DNA of 38,458 bases from Desulfobacterales bacterium HSG2 (GCA_030378035.1 JAUCGI010000034.1:1-38458), one strand, 5' to 3'. Shown: positions 25,423 through 33,947, counted from the first letter of the stretch. Numbers and translations: made by a program. Notes: generated by a model not told the origin, from the sequence alone.

Positions 25423-26067
25423 TTATTTCCGCATTTTTTCCCAGTCATCCAGAAAAGCTTTGATCCCCTTATCGGTCAGAGGGTGGGCAGCCAGTTTGCT
25501 GAGGACATTAAAAGGAATCGTGGCAACATGAGCGCCCATCTTGGCCGATTCAAGAACATGAAGCGGATTTCGTACGCTCGCGACAATGATCTCTGTATTA
25601 AATTCATAAATCTCGTAAATATCCGCAATCTGCTCCACCAGAACAAGGCCGTCATGGGAAATGTCATCCAACCGGCCCACAAAGGGACTGACATATGTGG
25701 CCCCCGCTTTTGCCGCCATGAGAGCCTGAAGCGGTGAAAATATCAGGGTGACATTTGTCCTGATCCCCTCTTCCGTCAGTTGGCGGGTTGCCTTCAGGCC
25801 ATCCACCGTCATGGGGATTTTTATAACGATATTATCATGAATCGCTGCCAGATCGCGGGCCTCTCTGACCATCCCTTCGGTATCCAGAGCAATCACCTCG
25901 GCGCTGATGGGGCCATCCACGATTTCACAGATGTCTTTTATGATCTCCTCGAAACCCCGGCCCTCTTTTGAGATGAGTGAAGGATTGGTTGTCACGCCGT
26001 CAACCATGCCCATTGCGTGGGCTTCCTTTATTTCATCAATGTTTGCTGTATCTATAAAAAATTTCAC
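25423..26067 (-). CDS. fsa: Fructose-6-phosphate aldolase / transaldolase-like protein
   Basis: A 214-residue class I aldolase of the short transaldolase family. It opens [16 protein letters not shown], then [13 protein letters not shown], then IVIKIPMT near residue 82 with the Schiff-base lysine, and [11 protein letters not shown] and IPFNVLSKL. The length matches FSA/TalC rather than full-length transaldolase. The start is GTG 26067 with AGGAGG 6 bases upstream. It would interconvert sugar phosphates in the cytosol; whether transaldolase or F6P aldolase activity dominates cannot be read from sequence. Tandem hairpins sit immediately upstream. Confidence 0.93.
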   Translation of the reverse strand: MKFFIDTANIDEIKEAHAMGMVDGVTTNPSLISKEGRGFEEIIKDICEIVDGPISAEVIALDTEGMVREARDLAAIHDNIVIKIPMTVDGLKATRQLTEEGIRTNVTLIFSPLQALMAAKAGATYVSPFVGRLDDISHDGLVLVEQIADIYEIYEFNTEIIVASVRNPLHVLESAKMGAHVATIPFNVLSKLAAHPLTDKGIKAFLDDWEKMRK

Positions 26068-26089
26068 TAACGACCTCCTATTATTTAAA

Positions 26090-26440
26090 ATCCGGAGTGC
26101 TAAAACAGAATTTTAGCACATAAAAATCCGGCGCGCTAAAAACAGAAATTTAGCACATAAAAATCCGGCGCGCTAAAACAGAATTTTAGCACATAAAAAT
26201 CCGGCGCGCTAAAACAGAAATTTAGCACATAAAAATCCGGCGCGCTAAAAACAGAATTTTAGCACATAAAAAAATCCGGCGCGCTAAAAACAGAATTTTA
26301 GCACATAAAAAAATCCGGCGCGCTAAAAACAGAATTTTAGCACATAAAAATCCGGCGCGCTAAAAACAGAATTTTAGCACATAAAAAATCCGGCGCGCTA
26401 AAACAGAATTTTAGCACACATTTAAAATCCGGCGCGCACT
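26090..26440. repeat. Nine tandem hairpins, 36-39 bp period
   Basis: Each unit holds TGCTAAAACAGAATTTTAGC (stem GCTAAAA/TTTTAGC) followed by ACATAAAAATCCGGCGCG. The first hairpin is at about 26097 and the CCGGCGCG marker recurs from 26129 to 26429. Changes are limited to A-run length and single bases. Confidence 0.9.
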
Positions 26441-26459
26441 CCGGGATCTGTTCTGAAAA

Positions 26460-26490
26460 GGTGCAAAAATTTCATTTTTGCACTCCGGAT
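26460..26490 (-). terminator. Hairpin after the YHS-like gene
   Basis: GTGCAAAAAT and ATTTTTGCAC form a perfect stem around a 3-base loop, just beyond the stop at 26502. On the minus strand it is followed by CTTTT, so it may end the folK transcript. Confidence 0.55.
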
Positions 26491-26501
26491 TTTGTCTTTT
26501 T

Positions 26502-26786
26502 TTATGAGCGGGACTCAATAAATTTGTTCCTGCATTCTATGCTGCAAAAATGTAAAGTCTTTCCGTCCACATTCAGGGGTGCCCCCTCCCGCTTTGGAAA
26601 ATAGACTTTGCAAAAGGGATCCTGAACCATTATGTCATCAATTTCAGCCCGAGCCTGACTGGAGATTGTATATGCTTCTATATTCTTCAATATCCAGGAT
26701 TTGACCTCTTTGTAACCTAAAAACATCAGTCCGCCGAATATTAATAATCTAATCAAGGTGAAATATCCTTTGTTCGTCGTCATCAA
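26502..26786 (-). CDS. Small membrane-anchored YHS/TRASH-like protein
   Basis: This 94-residue protein has one N-terminal hydrophobic segment (IRLLIFGGLMFLGY) and a C-terminal metal-binding-like module: QDPFCKVYFPKREGA, then FCSIECRNKF. The CxxxxC-type spacing and order resemble YHS domains and PP0621-type proteins. It overlaps folK by 38 bases in another frame, so the exact start is uncertain; an internal start would still keep the membrane segment. Function unknown; heavy-metal or iron-sulfur handling is only a family-level guess. Confidence 0.75.
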   Translation of the reverse strand: MMTTNKGYFTLIRLLIFGGLMFLGYKEVKSWILKNIEAYTISSQARAEIDDIMVQDPFCKVYFPKREGAPLNVDGKTLHFCSIECRNKFIESRS

Positions 26787-27237
26787 GGTTGTTTAACAAG
26801 TATTGCATATTCTTTTTTAAAACCGGATGAACAATTGTTGTATCTATATCACAAAGCGGTTTTAATACAAAGCGTCTTTTATGCATTCTCGGATGCGGTA
26901 TGGTCAGTTCGGGCAAGCTGATGACCGCATCATTATAAAGAATAATATCCAAATCAAGAATCCGCGGCCCGAATCTGACAGTATCGGTACGTCCCGCGTC
27001 CCGTTCAATGGATTTCAGTTCTGTGAACAGTTCAAACGGATCGAGTGCAGTCCCGATTTTTACCACCGCGTTTATGAACCAGTCCTGATCAGTGTAATCC
27101 ACAGGCTCGGTCTTATAAAATCGGGACTGACCTTTTAAGACCGATTTATCGGATTTTGTCAGGGCAGTGATGCCGTTCTGACAGTTCAAAAGCTTATTTC
27201 CGATGTTAGAGCCGATGGAAATGTATGTGGTATTCAT
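26749..27237 (-). CDS. folK: 2-amino-4-hydroxy-6-hydroxymethyldihydropteridine diphosphokinase
   Basis: HPPK, which transfers pyrophosphate from ATP to the pterin in folate synthesis. The 162-residue protein opens YISIGSNIGNKLLNCQNGI and carries the signature RFGPRILDLDIILY near residues 88-101, including the Asp pair that binds magnesium, followed by IPHPRMHKRRFVL. Length and motif order are typical. Its ATG 27237 is just left of the TTAAGGG repeat, and the downstream YHS-like gene overlaps its end. Confidence 0.96.
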   Translation of the reverse strand: MNTTYISIGSNIGNKLLNCQNGITALTKSDKSVLKGQSRFYKTEPVDYTDQDWFINAVVKIGTALDPFELFTELKSIERDAGRTDTVRFGPRILDLDIILYNDAVISLPELTIPHPRMHKRRFVLKPLCDIDTTIVHPVLKKNMQYLLNNLDDDEQRIFHLD

Positions 27238-27249
27238 ATCTTTAAGGGA

Positions 27250-27375
27250 AAAGGTAAAAGGGTTAAGGGTTAAGGGTTAAGGGTAAGGGTAAGGTTAAGG
27301 TTAAGGGTTAAGGGTTGCATAGGAAATCCTTAACCCTTAAATCCTTAACCCTTAACCCCTTAACCCCTTAACCCT
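27250..27375. repeat. Heptamer TTAAGGG repeats forming a large inverted repeat
   Basis: About eight TTAAGGG/GGTTAAG units (27256-27315) are followed after a short spacer by CCTTAACCC units (27326-27375). The two arms are complementary, so the region can form a long hairpin. It sits between folK and dapF and runs into the last dapF codons. Confidence 0.9.
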
Positions 27376-28187
27376 TTTCCTTCCCAAAATTCCCCTTTAT
27401 ATATGATCCGGGCGTCACCTTCAAGATAAATATCATAAAATCGGCCATTTTTTTCTTTATAGTGAACAATCAGCCGGCCTCCGCTTTTTGTGATAATATC
27501 AATTGGGGAGTCTGTTCCGTATTTGTATGCCATGATAATCGCCGAGGCAACGCATCCTGTGCCACATGCCAGGGTTTCATCCTCGACACCCCGCTCATAA
27601 GTACGGTTTGCAAAACTGCCGTCTTTCAGGCCGCATACAAAATTCACATTGGTTCCCGCGGGCGCAAATGATTTGTGAAACCGGATTTCCCTGCCTGTCC
27701 GAACCACTTCGACGGGCTCAGTATCCGATGTTTCCAAAACTATGTGGGGCACACCGGTGTTTACACTGCTGACAGAGAGCGGCCCTTTTTCAAGTTGAAT
27801 GGCATAATCCGTTCTGAGGTCTGTGGGATCTGTCATCTTTATCTTTACCTGGTCATCGGCAATGTATGCGGAAATGATCCCCACATCAGTCTCAAAAGCC
27901 ATTTCAGTCCCGGCGATACCATTTATATAAGCAAATCGGGCTGCACAACGCGCACCGTTCCCGCACATTTCGGCCCTGCTTCCGTCAGAATTGAAGAACT
28001 GCCATCTGAAATCGGCCTTGTCCGATTCTTCCACAAGTATCAGCCCGTCCGCTCCCACGGACATCTTTCTGCGGCACACATTGACAACAAAGTCTGACAA
28101 ATTCCTTTCATCGACAATTTTGTTTCTGTTGTCAATGATAATAAAATCGTTGCCGCTGCCACTGAATTTATAAAAATTAAATGCCAT
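27360..28187 (-). CDS. dapF: Diaminopimelate epimerase
   Basis: This enzyme converts LL- to meso-diaminopimelate for lysine and peptidoglycan. The 275-residue protein has both catalytic cysteines in standard context: MCGNGARCAARF near residue 75 and DETLACGTGCVASAI near residue 213. The start FYKFSGSGNDFIIIDNR is also diagnostic. The ATG overlaps the stop of the GNAT gene (TAATG). The final residues (EFWEGKGLRG) are coded partly by the edge of the TTAAGGG/CCTTAAC repeat, so the C-terminus may have been altered by repeat growth, but the active site is intact. Confidence 0.97.
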   Translation of the reverse strand: MAFNFYKFSGSGNDFIIIDNRNKIVDERNLSDFVVNVCRRKMSVGADGLILVEESDKADFRWQFFNSDGSRAEMCGNGARCAARFAYINGIAGTEMAFETDVGIISAYIADDQVKIKMTDPTDLRTDYAIQLEKGPLSVSSVNTGVPHIVLETSDTEPVEVVRTGREIRFHKSFAPAGTNVNFVCGLKDGSFANRTYERGVEDETLACGTGCVASAIIMAYKYGTDSPIDIITKSGGRLIVHYKEKNGRFYDIYLEGDARIIYKGEFWEGKGLRG

Positions 28188-28633
28188 TATTCTTTAATGC
28201 CTAATAGTTGACGTATAAAACAGTTAAAAGAAGCAATATCAGGAATCATAAGAGTTTCCTTTGTTACCCATTGATTATCCTGGGCCAGTTTCTTCATTTT
28301 GGTATTTTCCGCCAGCACATCTGCCACAAATCCCCTGATTCCCTTTATGCGCGCATACTCTGCCATACGCTTCTGCAATAATGTGCCAAGTCCGACCCCC
28401 TGCCATTCCGCCGGGATCATGTAGGCCACTTCAGCCAGATTGACTGTTGGGTTCAGGAAATAGCAGGAACTTCCCACAATCTGCTCGTTTTCATGCTCTC
28501 CTATCGTGGCCACAAATGCCATTTCGTTTTCATAATCAACATTGCACAGATGCTCCGCCTTGTCCACGGAAAGAGATTTGAGACAGGTAAGATCAGGATC
28601 AAGATTAAGTTTTTGTCCTGTACTCATAATCAT
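28187..28633 (-). CDS. GNAT acetyltransferase domain, N-terminally shortened
   Basis: This 148-residue protein contains NVDYENEMAFVATIG, then AEVAYMIPAEWQGVGLGTLL with the acetyl-CoA pyrophosphate loop (QGVGLG), and VLAENTKMKKLA. It resembles the GNAT domain at the end of Pat-type protein acetyltransferases. The first strand and helix of the fold are missing. Instead the gene starts with ATGAGTACAGGACAAAAA, which matches the terminal repeat of the element at 34744-34869. It may be a fragment or a reduced enzyme; it is coupled to dapF. Confidence 0.7.
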   Translation of the reverse strand: MIMSTGQKLNLDPDLTCLKSLSVDKAEHLCNVDYENEMAFVATIGEHENEQIVGSSCYFLNPTVNLAEVAYMIPAEWQGVGLGTLLQKRMAEYARIKGIRGFVADVLAENTKMKKLAQDNQWVTKETLMIPDIASFNCFIRQLLGIKE

Positions 28634-28793
28634 CAGATAAAAAATGCTGCGTATGCCGAGGGGCTACAGGAGGCCCCTTTTTTCCGCACCCGCATAAAAG
28701 GAAAACACCGGTCATTATCAGAATCAGATATTTGCTGAAACGGTCAAATATTCGCAAGCTCTTTCTCAGCCTCCCTGACAGCCGCCATGACAT
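28605..28793 (-). CDS. Small LptM-like lipoprotein
   Basis: A short secreted lipoprotein: basic start, hydrophobic stretch YLILIMTGVFLL, then the lipobox LLCGC and GKKGPPVAP. The CGxKGP start after the lipidated Cys is the hallmark of LptM/YifL proteins, which help the LPS translocon and are often encoded near lysA, argH and dapF, as here. The start is uncertain: ATG 28793 lies inside argH, TTG 28757 is closer to the signal peptide. The C-terminal tail overlaps the GNAT start in another frame. Confidence 0.75.
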   Translation of the reverse strand: MSWRLSGRLRKSLRIFDRFSKYLILIMTGVFLLCGCGKKGPPVAPRHTQHFLSDDYEYRTKT

Positions 28794-30126
28794 TTTCCGA
28801 AGCCGTTCCTCCGAAAGACGTTCTGCGGTTTATCATCTGTTCAATGGTTAAAAATTCAAATATATCTTCTGAAATCAGAGATGAAAAGGATTTCAGATCT
28901 TCCAGAGTCAGTTCATGCAGTTCTTTTTTCTGATTCAGGGCGTAACTAACCGCCCGACCCGCACAGTTGTGGGCTTCACGGAACGGCATCCCTTTGGCGG
29001 CAAGGTAATCCGCCATGTCCGTTGCATTCAGAAATCCCTCGGATGCGGCATGCAGCATGGTCTCTTTGCTGATTTTCATGTTCGGCAGCATGCGGATGTA
29101 AATTTCAATACATGCTTGTAAGGTGTCCGTTGCTTCAAACAGGGGCTTTTTGTCTTCCTGCATATCCCGGTTATACGCGAGGGGCAGGGATTTCATCATG
29201 GTCAGCATGGCGAACAGATGTCCGAAAACAGAGCCGGTCTTTCCCCGGACAAGCTCCGGCACATCCGGGTTTTTCTTCTGGGGCATGATGCTGCTTCCGG
29301 TGGTGAACGCGTCCGAAAGTTCGATGAAAGCGAATTCGGATGACGACCAGAGGATCAGTTCTTCCGACATTCTGCTCAGGTGCATCATGCAGATGCTCGC
29401 GGCTGACAGAAATTCGATGATAAAATCTCTGTCCGACACGGAATCGATGCTGTTTGCCGACACCTTCGGAAAATCAAGGAGTTCCGCGGTGTAATGCCGG
29501 TCAATCGGATAGGTCGTTCCGGCAAGGGCCGCAGCGCCCAAGGGCATCACGTCAGTGCGCCCGAGGCAGTCCCGGAATCTCTCCGCATCCCTTGAAAACA
29601 TCTCATAATACGCCATAAGATGATGGGAGAAGAGCACCGGCTGGGCCCGTTGCAAATGCGTGTATCCCGGCAGAACCGCATCCGTGTGGGGCTTTGCAAG
29701 TCGGACAATCACCTTCCGCAGTTCAGTCAGGCGACTGATGATGTTTGCGGTTTCGGCCCTCAGATACATACGCACATCCAAGGCGACCTGGTCATTTCGG
29801 CTCCTCGCGGTGTGGAGCTTTCGGGCAACCGTTCCCACGATCTCACCCAGCCTGGCTTCGATATTCATATGAACATCCTCCAAGGTGTCATCGAATTGAA
29901 ACTGCCCTGTCTCGATCTCCGCCTTGATCTTCTCAAGCCCCTGAATTAAGGACGAAGCCTCATCTTCTGTAATGATGGAAGACTTTGCGAGCATTTTGCA
30001 GTGGGCGATACTCCCCTCAATATCGTAAGCATAAAGCCGCCCGTCAATGTCAACGGAAGCGGTAAACGCCTCAACAAGCGTATCGGTCTTTTCTGAGAAT
30101 CTGCCATCCCAAAGTTTTTCGGACAT
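28744..30126 (-). CDS. argH: Argininosuccinate lyase
   Basis: The last step of arginine synthesis, splitting argininosuccinate into arginine and fumarate. The protein of about 460 residues opens EKLWDGRFSEKTDTLVEAFT and contains the fumarase/aspartase-family signature GSSIMPQKKNPD near residue 276, plus ARSRNDQVALDVRMYL and GYTHLQRAQP. ATG 30126 has AGAGG 5 bases upstream and is preferred to GTG 30132. Full length, no defect seen. Gene order argH, LptM-like lipoprotein, (GNAT), dapF is a common proteobacterial arrangement with lysA missing here. Confidence 0.97.
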   Translation of the reverse strand: MSEKLWDGRFSEKTDTLVEAFTASVDIDGRLYAYDIEGSIAHCKMLAKSSIITEDEASSLIQGLEKIKAEIETGQFQFDDTLEDVHMNIEARLGEIVGTVARKLHTARSRNDQVALDVRMYLRAETANIISRLTELRKVIVRLAKPHTDAVLPGYTHLQRAQPVLFSHHLMAYYEMFSRDAERFRDCLGRTDVMPLGAAALAGTTYPIDRHYTAELLDFPKVSANSIDSVSDRDFIIEFLSAASICMMHLSRMSEELILWSSSEFAFIELSDAFTTGSSIMPQKKNPDVPELVRGKTGSVFGHLFAMLTMMKSLPLAYNRDMQEDKKPLFEATDTLQACIEIYIRMLPNMKISKETMLHAASEGFLNATDMADYLAAKGMPFREAHNCAGRAVSYALNQKKELHELTLEDLKSFSSLISEDIFEFLTIEQMINRRTSFGGTASENVMAAVREAEKELANI

Positions 30127-30189
30127 ACTCACCTCTGATTTCCGTATTTAATCTTCTGATTACTTGAACTTGAACTTAAACCTGCCCGT

Positions 30190-30305
30190 AAGTGAATGTC
30201 GGAGGATGAAACGGATTTTCCCGCTCCGGCAAATCCCGGAATGTGACGGCGTGCCGGGGACGGATATCCGTTTCATCCTCCGATCCGTTGTCATATTTCC
30301 CGGGA
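30190..30305. repeat. Palindromic element (GGAGGATGAAACGGA arms)
   Basis: GGAGGATGAAACGGA at 30201 is answered by TCCGTTTCATCCTCC at about 30266, with GC-rich DNA between. The arms recur in the element at 31880-32157. Confidence 0.7.
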
Positions 30306-30361
30306 CCACAAAAAGCGTTAAAACCAGGAATGTTCAAGTTCACATGATACTGAAAAAACAG

Positions 30362-30552
30362 TTCGGATTTGTCAATCCGAACCGAGCGAGAGTCTCCCTC
30401 CGTCTTGGAAGAGACTGACGATCCTGACGGAACGGTTCGGATTTGTCAATCCGAACCGAGCGAGAGTCTCCCTCCGTCTTGGAAGAGACTGACGATCCTG
30501 ACGGAACGGTTCGGATTTGTCAATCCGAACCGAGCGAGAGTCTCCCTCCGTT
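30362..30552. repeat. Three tandem 74-bp units with a hairpin
   Basis: Units start TTCGGATTTGTCAATCCGAA at 30362, 30436 and 30510. Each begins with this near-perfect palindrome and continues with CGAGCGAGAGTCTCCCTCCG. The third is cut short at about 30551, just after the end of the 33-residue ORF on the minus strand. Confidence 0.9.
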
Positions 30553-30562
30553 TGGATCAATA

Positions 30563-30664
30563 TTATGAAACTCTCAGGCGATTAACCCGTCTTGACTTCC
30601 GGGCTATCTTTCGCCGGACTTTACGTCTTCTTCGTTCTTTCTTGCTTAGTTTTCTTTCTGCCAT
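30563..30664 (-). CDS. 33-residue highly basic protein
   Basis: ATG 30664 has a perfect AGGAGG 8 bases upstream. The peptide is MAERKLSKKERRRRKVRRKI followed by 13 more residues ending NRLRVS, with more than half Arg or Lys. Strong ribosome-binding site, clean stop and biased composition make it likely to be translated. It recalls small ribosome- or RNA-binding proteins, but I do not recognise the family. Tandem palindromes follow it. Confidence 0.6.
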   Translation of the reverse strand: MAERKLSKKERRRRKVRRKIARKSRRVNRLRVS

Positions 30665-30700
30665 TAAATTTCCTCCTGTTATTTTTTTTGAGTGTATCCG

Positions 30701-30840
30701 TTATGTCGCTCTGGTCAGAACTAGTTTCAGACCGGAACTCTTCGTGACAATGATGACAGCAGAAATGGATTCCGGGTCAGAATTGAAAAAATGTCCCATT
30801 TTTTCAATTCTGCCCGGAATGACAGGTGGAGGGACATTTT
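30701..30840. repeat. Dispersed palindromic element, copy 1
   Basis: Starts TTATGTCGCTCTGGTCAGAA, with a strong internal hairpin: TCCGGGTCAGAATTGAAAAA pairs with the mirrored TTTTTCAATTCTGCCCGGA. Copies 2-4 are at 36736, 36891 and 38271. Confidence 0.9.
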
Positions 30841-30863
30841 TTTTGTCCGGTTCCGATCTGCAA

Positions 30864-31172
30864 TCATTTTTTCAGAACAGAACGATCAAGCAGGACTGCG
30901 AGTCCGTCTATAAAATTCCTGACCTGTCTGACATCAAGCTCATAATCTTCCGCAATTTCTGAGATTGTAGCATTCTCTCCCAATTCAGCAATGATTCTGG
31001 ACACCGGCATTCGTGACCCCTTTAAAACCGGAATACCGCCACGGATTTCAGAGTTTATTTCAACAGAATCGGACATTTTTTTCAGAGCATACGTCAGACG
31101 TTCAGCGAGCAGGTAACCTGGGCTGTCAAATGCCTTATCCGGTAATCTTATCCGGTCTTTTTCTGTAATCAT
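30864..31172 (-). CDS. DUF433 antitoxin-like protein, copy 1
   Basis: A 102-residue protein with the DUF433 core VLKGSRMPVSRIIAELGENA, then ISEIAEDYELDVRQVRNFID, a winged or homeodomain-like helix-turn-helix. DUF433 proteins often act as antitoxins to PIN-like (DUF5615) toxins. No toxin is next to it. Start at ATG 31172 with GGGAG upstream. It is a paralogue of the next gene. Confidence 0.8.
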   Translation of the reverse strand: MITEKDRIRLPDKAFDSPGYLLAERLTYALKKMSDSVEINSEIRGGIPVLKGSRMPVSRIIAELGENATISEIAEDYELDVRQVRNFIDGLAVLLDRSVLKK

Positions 31173-31303
31173 GTAAATCTCCCGACTTCTTGTGTTACAG
31201 ACTTTAAGAAAAAAATTGTTCCAAAGAAACCGGGTTTTTTGGGAAACACCCGGTTTCTCTGCCGGACAAACATTATCTTAAAAGCTCTGACATCACCAAT
31301 TCT

Positions 31304-31579
31304 TCATTTTTTCAGAAGAGAATGAGAAAAAAGGAACGCGAGTCCCTCTATAAAATTCCTGACCTGTCCGACATCAAGCTCATACTCTTCCGCAATCTCT
31401 GAAATCTTGGCATCCTTGGATATTTCCAAAAGAATCTTTGCCACAGGCATCCGCGACCCTTTTAAGACCGACAGCTCGCTATGCGGCTCAGGATGTGGAT
31501 CAACGGACTCGGACAAATTTCCAAGGGCTTGAATAAAGGGGTTAGATGATGGCGGACGGTTTCTTCTATCTGCAAACAT
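31304..31579 (-). CDS. DUF433 antitoxin-like protein, copy 2
   Basis: This 91-residue paralogue of the previous gene shares VLKGSRMPVAKILLEISKDA and EYELDVGQVRNFIEGLAFL, and the same LLKK end. The N-terminus is different and low in complexity. Start at ATG 31579 with AGGAG 7 bases upstream. Tandem duplication without a toxin partner suggests orphan regulators or a lost toxin. Confidence 0.8.
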   Translation of the reverse strand: MFADRRNRPPSSNPFIQALGNLSESVDPHPEPHSELSVLKGSRMPVAKILLEISKDAKISEIAEEYELDVGQVRNFIEGLAFLFSHSLLKK

Positions 31580-31879
31580 ATAAATCTCCTGATTTTTTTC
31601 TGATTATAACGCCTTTGGGGAGGCACTGACACTCTCCCGCAGACGCTGAAAACAAAAGGTTCTGTAGCCAATTTCGGGACAACGGAACCCGCCGGGTCGC
31701 CCGGCCGGACTCCGAAGTCCGTCATACTTTGCAAGAGTCCGCGAACCAGAGGGGGAAACTGAGAATGATCGCCCGTCCGAGTTCCGCGGAAAAATCCGCC
31801 GCGGAAATATCATACCTCTGCAAAGCTGATTTCTTCAATGTTTATATCAAACTTACGATGTTGTCAACATAAAAAAATA

Positions 31880-32157
31880 ACGGATTATAACGGATTTTGG
31901 GGAAGCCCGGGAATATGACAGCGGATTTCAGGATGAAACGGATATTCCCGGATCGGACATGACAGCGGATTCCGGGGATTAAACGGATATATCCGTTTAA
32001 TCCTTCTATCCGTTGTCATATTCCCGGGCCTCCGGGATGAAACGGATATTCCCGGATCGGACATGACAGCGGATTCCGAGGATTGAACGGACATATCCGT
32101 TTAATCCTTCTATCCGTTGTCATATTCCCGGGCCTCCCCAAAATCCGTTATAATCAG
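31880..32157. repeat. Large compound palindrome (cruciform-like element)
   Basis: The outer arms are ATAACGGATTTTGGGGA on the left and TCCCCAAAATCCGTTAT on the right, continuing into CCCGGGAATATGACAGCGGA and its complement. Inside are two tandem copies of a unit of about 103 bp with its own palindromes (AAACGGATATATCCGTTT). Related ends (TGATTATAACG) also occur at 31603 and 33983. The rest of 31580-32204 has no recognisable gene. Confidence 0.8.
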
Positions 32158-32204
32158 TTAAGTTCAAGTTCAAGTTTACGGGGCTCCCTAAATTCTTGTT
32201 CTTG

Positions 32205-33947
32205 TCACTTAAATCCGAATCCCACCACGGTCACATCATCCTGTCTTTCCATTCCGCCTCTGTGCGCCTCATAAGCATTGAAAAGCAGTTCCCGCTGCTC
32301 TCTGAAAGACAGATCGCTGTGTGTCCGGATCAGTTCCCCAAACCGTTTTTTGCTGAAGCGTTTCACCCCGAACCGGCTCCCCGTGTGTTCGCCCAACTGA
32401 TCTTCAAAACCGTCTGTTGCCATGTAAAAAGAGATGCCTTCGGCGATATCCACTGTGTGACTGGTAAAAACGAAATTGATATCCGTGCGTCTGTATCCGA
32501 TACTCCGGCGGTCCCCCTTGATGCTCTTTAACTCGCCGTTACGGACACAGATCAGAGGCAGGCCCGCTCCGGCGAAGCGTATGACGCTTTCCCGGGGGCT
32601 GATAAAACAGACAGCGGCATCCATCCCCTCGTTTGAACTGCCTCCCTGCTTCTGCTGTCTCAGCAATGTTTTGACAGAGGCGTTCAGACGTCTGAGGATT
32701 TCACCCGGATCCCGGCACTCGTCATCTCCGGTGATCCGTTTCAGTTCCGAACATGCTAGCATGGTCAGCAATGCGCCGGGGACCCCGTGTCCGGTACAGT
32801 CAATCACCGCGAGCAGAAAGTCGTTACACCGTCTCTCACTTCCGGCAGAAGGATATTCTGCAAAAAAAATGATATCTCCTCCCACAATGTCTCTGGGCAT
32901 CCACAGCAGAAAACTCTCAGGAAGATGCATCTTTATATCTTCCAGCGTGGGCAACAACGCGCTTTGTATCAGACTGGCATACTGGATACTCTCCATGATC
33001 TTCTGGTTCAGGGCTTCGGCAATTTCCCGTTCCCGTTCCGCTCTTTCTTTCTCTCTGATGCTCGTTATGTCTGCAAACCATCCCTCATACCGGATAATTC
33101 TGCCAGTTTTGTCCCGGATCGCCCGGGCCGATATGGAAACCCATAAAATGCTCCTGTCCTTGCGGAAAAACCGGGTCTCAAATCCGCTGACATGATCGTC
33201 ATTTTCTTCCATAAGGCGGGCAATTTCTTCGCGATCTCCGCGATTTGCATAAAGTTGTTCCCCGGCATTTGTGACGGATGAAATCAGTTCCTCGGGAGAA
33301 GCAAACCCGAGTATTCGCACCATGTGCGGATTTGCGCTGATGACACGACCTTCCCGCGTAGTCTGAAAAATGGCTTCAATGGCATTGTCGTGCAGATTCC
33401 GGTACTTCTTTTCAGACCGTTTCAGCCGGATATAATAAAATGCGATAACAATGATGACCGCACTCATCAGGACAATGGGAGGCAGTGTGTTCAGAGCCAG
33501 TTTCCTGTAAATCCCCTCCCGTGAGACAGCAATGAAGACCGTTCCGCTTTTTTCTCCGTCATAAGAAATATCCCGCGTTCCCGTGACAAAGTGAGCGGAT
33601 TCCCTGAAAAAAAAGAACGGTTTCCCCTCAAAGATAGACCGGGTTCTGAGGGCAAGCTCTTTCCGAACTGGCGGGATCCGAACCTGAACCTGTGCATAGA
33701 CAACGCTCTCTTCTGAAAACAGGGCGCTGACAAAGTTGTCCGCATACTCCTCGTTAAACTGCCATACCGCCTGGGGAAGCGTGATTTCGGCCAGTTTCAG
33801 GGCATGTTCCAGCCTCCCGGCTAATCCCTGATTGATGCGCCGAATGTTGTGGTGCATGATGATTCCGGAAAGAATGCACAGAATCAGGGCGATGCCCAGA
33901 ACAAAGAACCGGCCGTTCCGAACGTATTTTGAGAGACGTAATTTCAT
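32205..33947 (-). CDS. Membrane PAS-SpoIIE (PP2C-like) phosphatase
   Basis: A 580-residue sensor. TM helix 1 spans about residues 13-33 and TM2 about 158-178, with an extracytoplasmic domain between. A PAS domain follows (EAIFQTTREGRVISANPHMV to ITSIREKERAE), then a coiled linker and a SpoIIE phosphatase domain: PRDIVGGD near 350, VIDCTGHGVPGALLTML, GMDAAVC, YMATDGFEDQ and RQDDVTVVGF. The metal-binding Asp residues are present. Such proteins usually dephosphorylate anti-anti-sigma factors in partner-switching pathways. No partner gene is adjacent. Start at ATG 33947. Confidence 0.9.
   Translation of the reverse strand: MKLRLSKYVRNGRFFVLGIALILCILSGIIMHHNIRRINQGLAGRLEHALKLAEITLPQAVWQFNEEYADNFVSALFSEESVVYAQVQVRIPPVRKELALRTRSIFEGKPFFFFRESAHFVTGTRDISYDGEKSGTVFIAVSREGIYRKLALNTLPPIVLMSAVIIVIAFYYIRLKRSEKKYRNLHDNAIEAIFQTTREGRVISANPHMVRILGFASPEELISSVTNAGEQLYANRGDREEIARLMEENDDHVSGFETRFFRKDRSILWVSISARAIRDKTGRIIRYEGWFADITSIREKERAEREREIAEALNQKIMESIQYASLIQSALLPTLEDIKMHLPESFLLWMPRDIVGGDIIFFAEYPSAGSERRCNDFLLAVIDCTGHGVPGALLTMLACSELKRITGDDECRDPGEILRRLNASVKTLLRQQKQGGSSNEGMDAAVCFISPRESVIRFAGAGLPLICVRNGELKSIKGDRRSIGYRRTDINFVFTSHTVDIAEGISFYMATDGFEDQLGEHTGSRFGVKRFSKKRFGELIRTHSDLSFREQRELLFNAYEAHRGGMERQDDVTVVGFGFK

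Noticed and set aside
26090..26440. A second CRISPR array
   Set aside because: The whole 36-39 bp unit repeats with no unique spacers; it is a tandem hairpin array.
27250..27375. A true telomere or linear replicon end
   Set aside because: It lies between two intact housekeeping genes with normal DNA on both sides.
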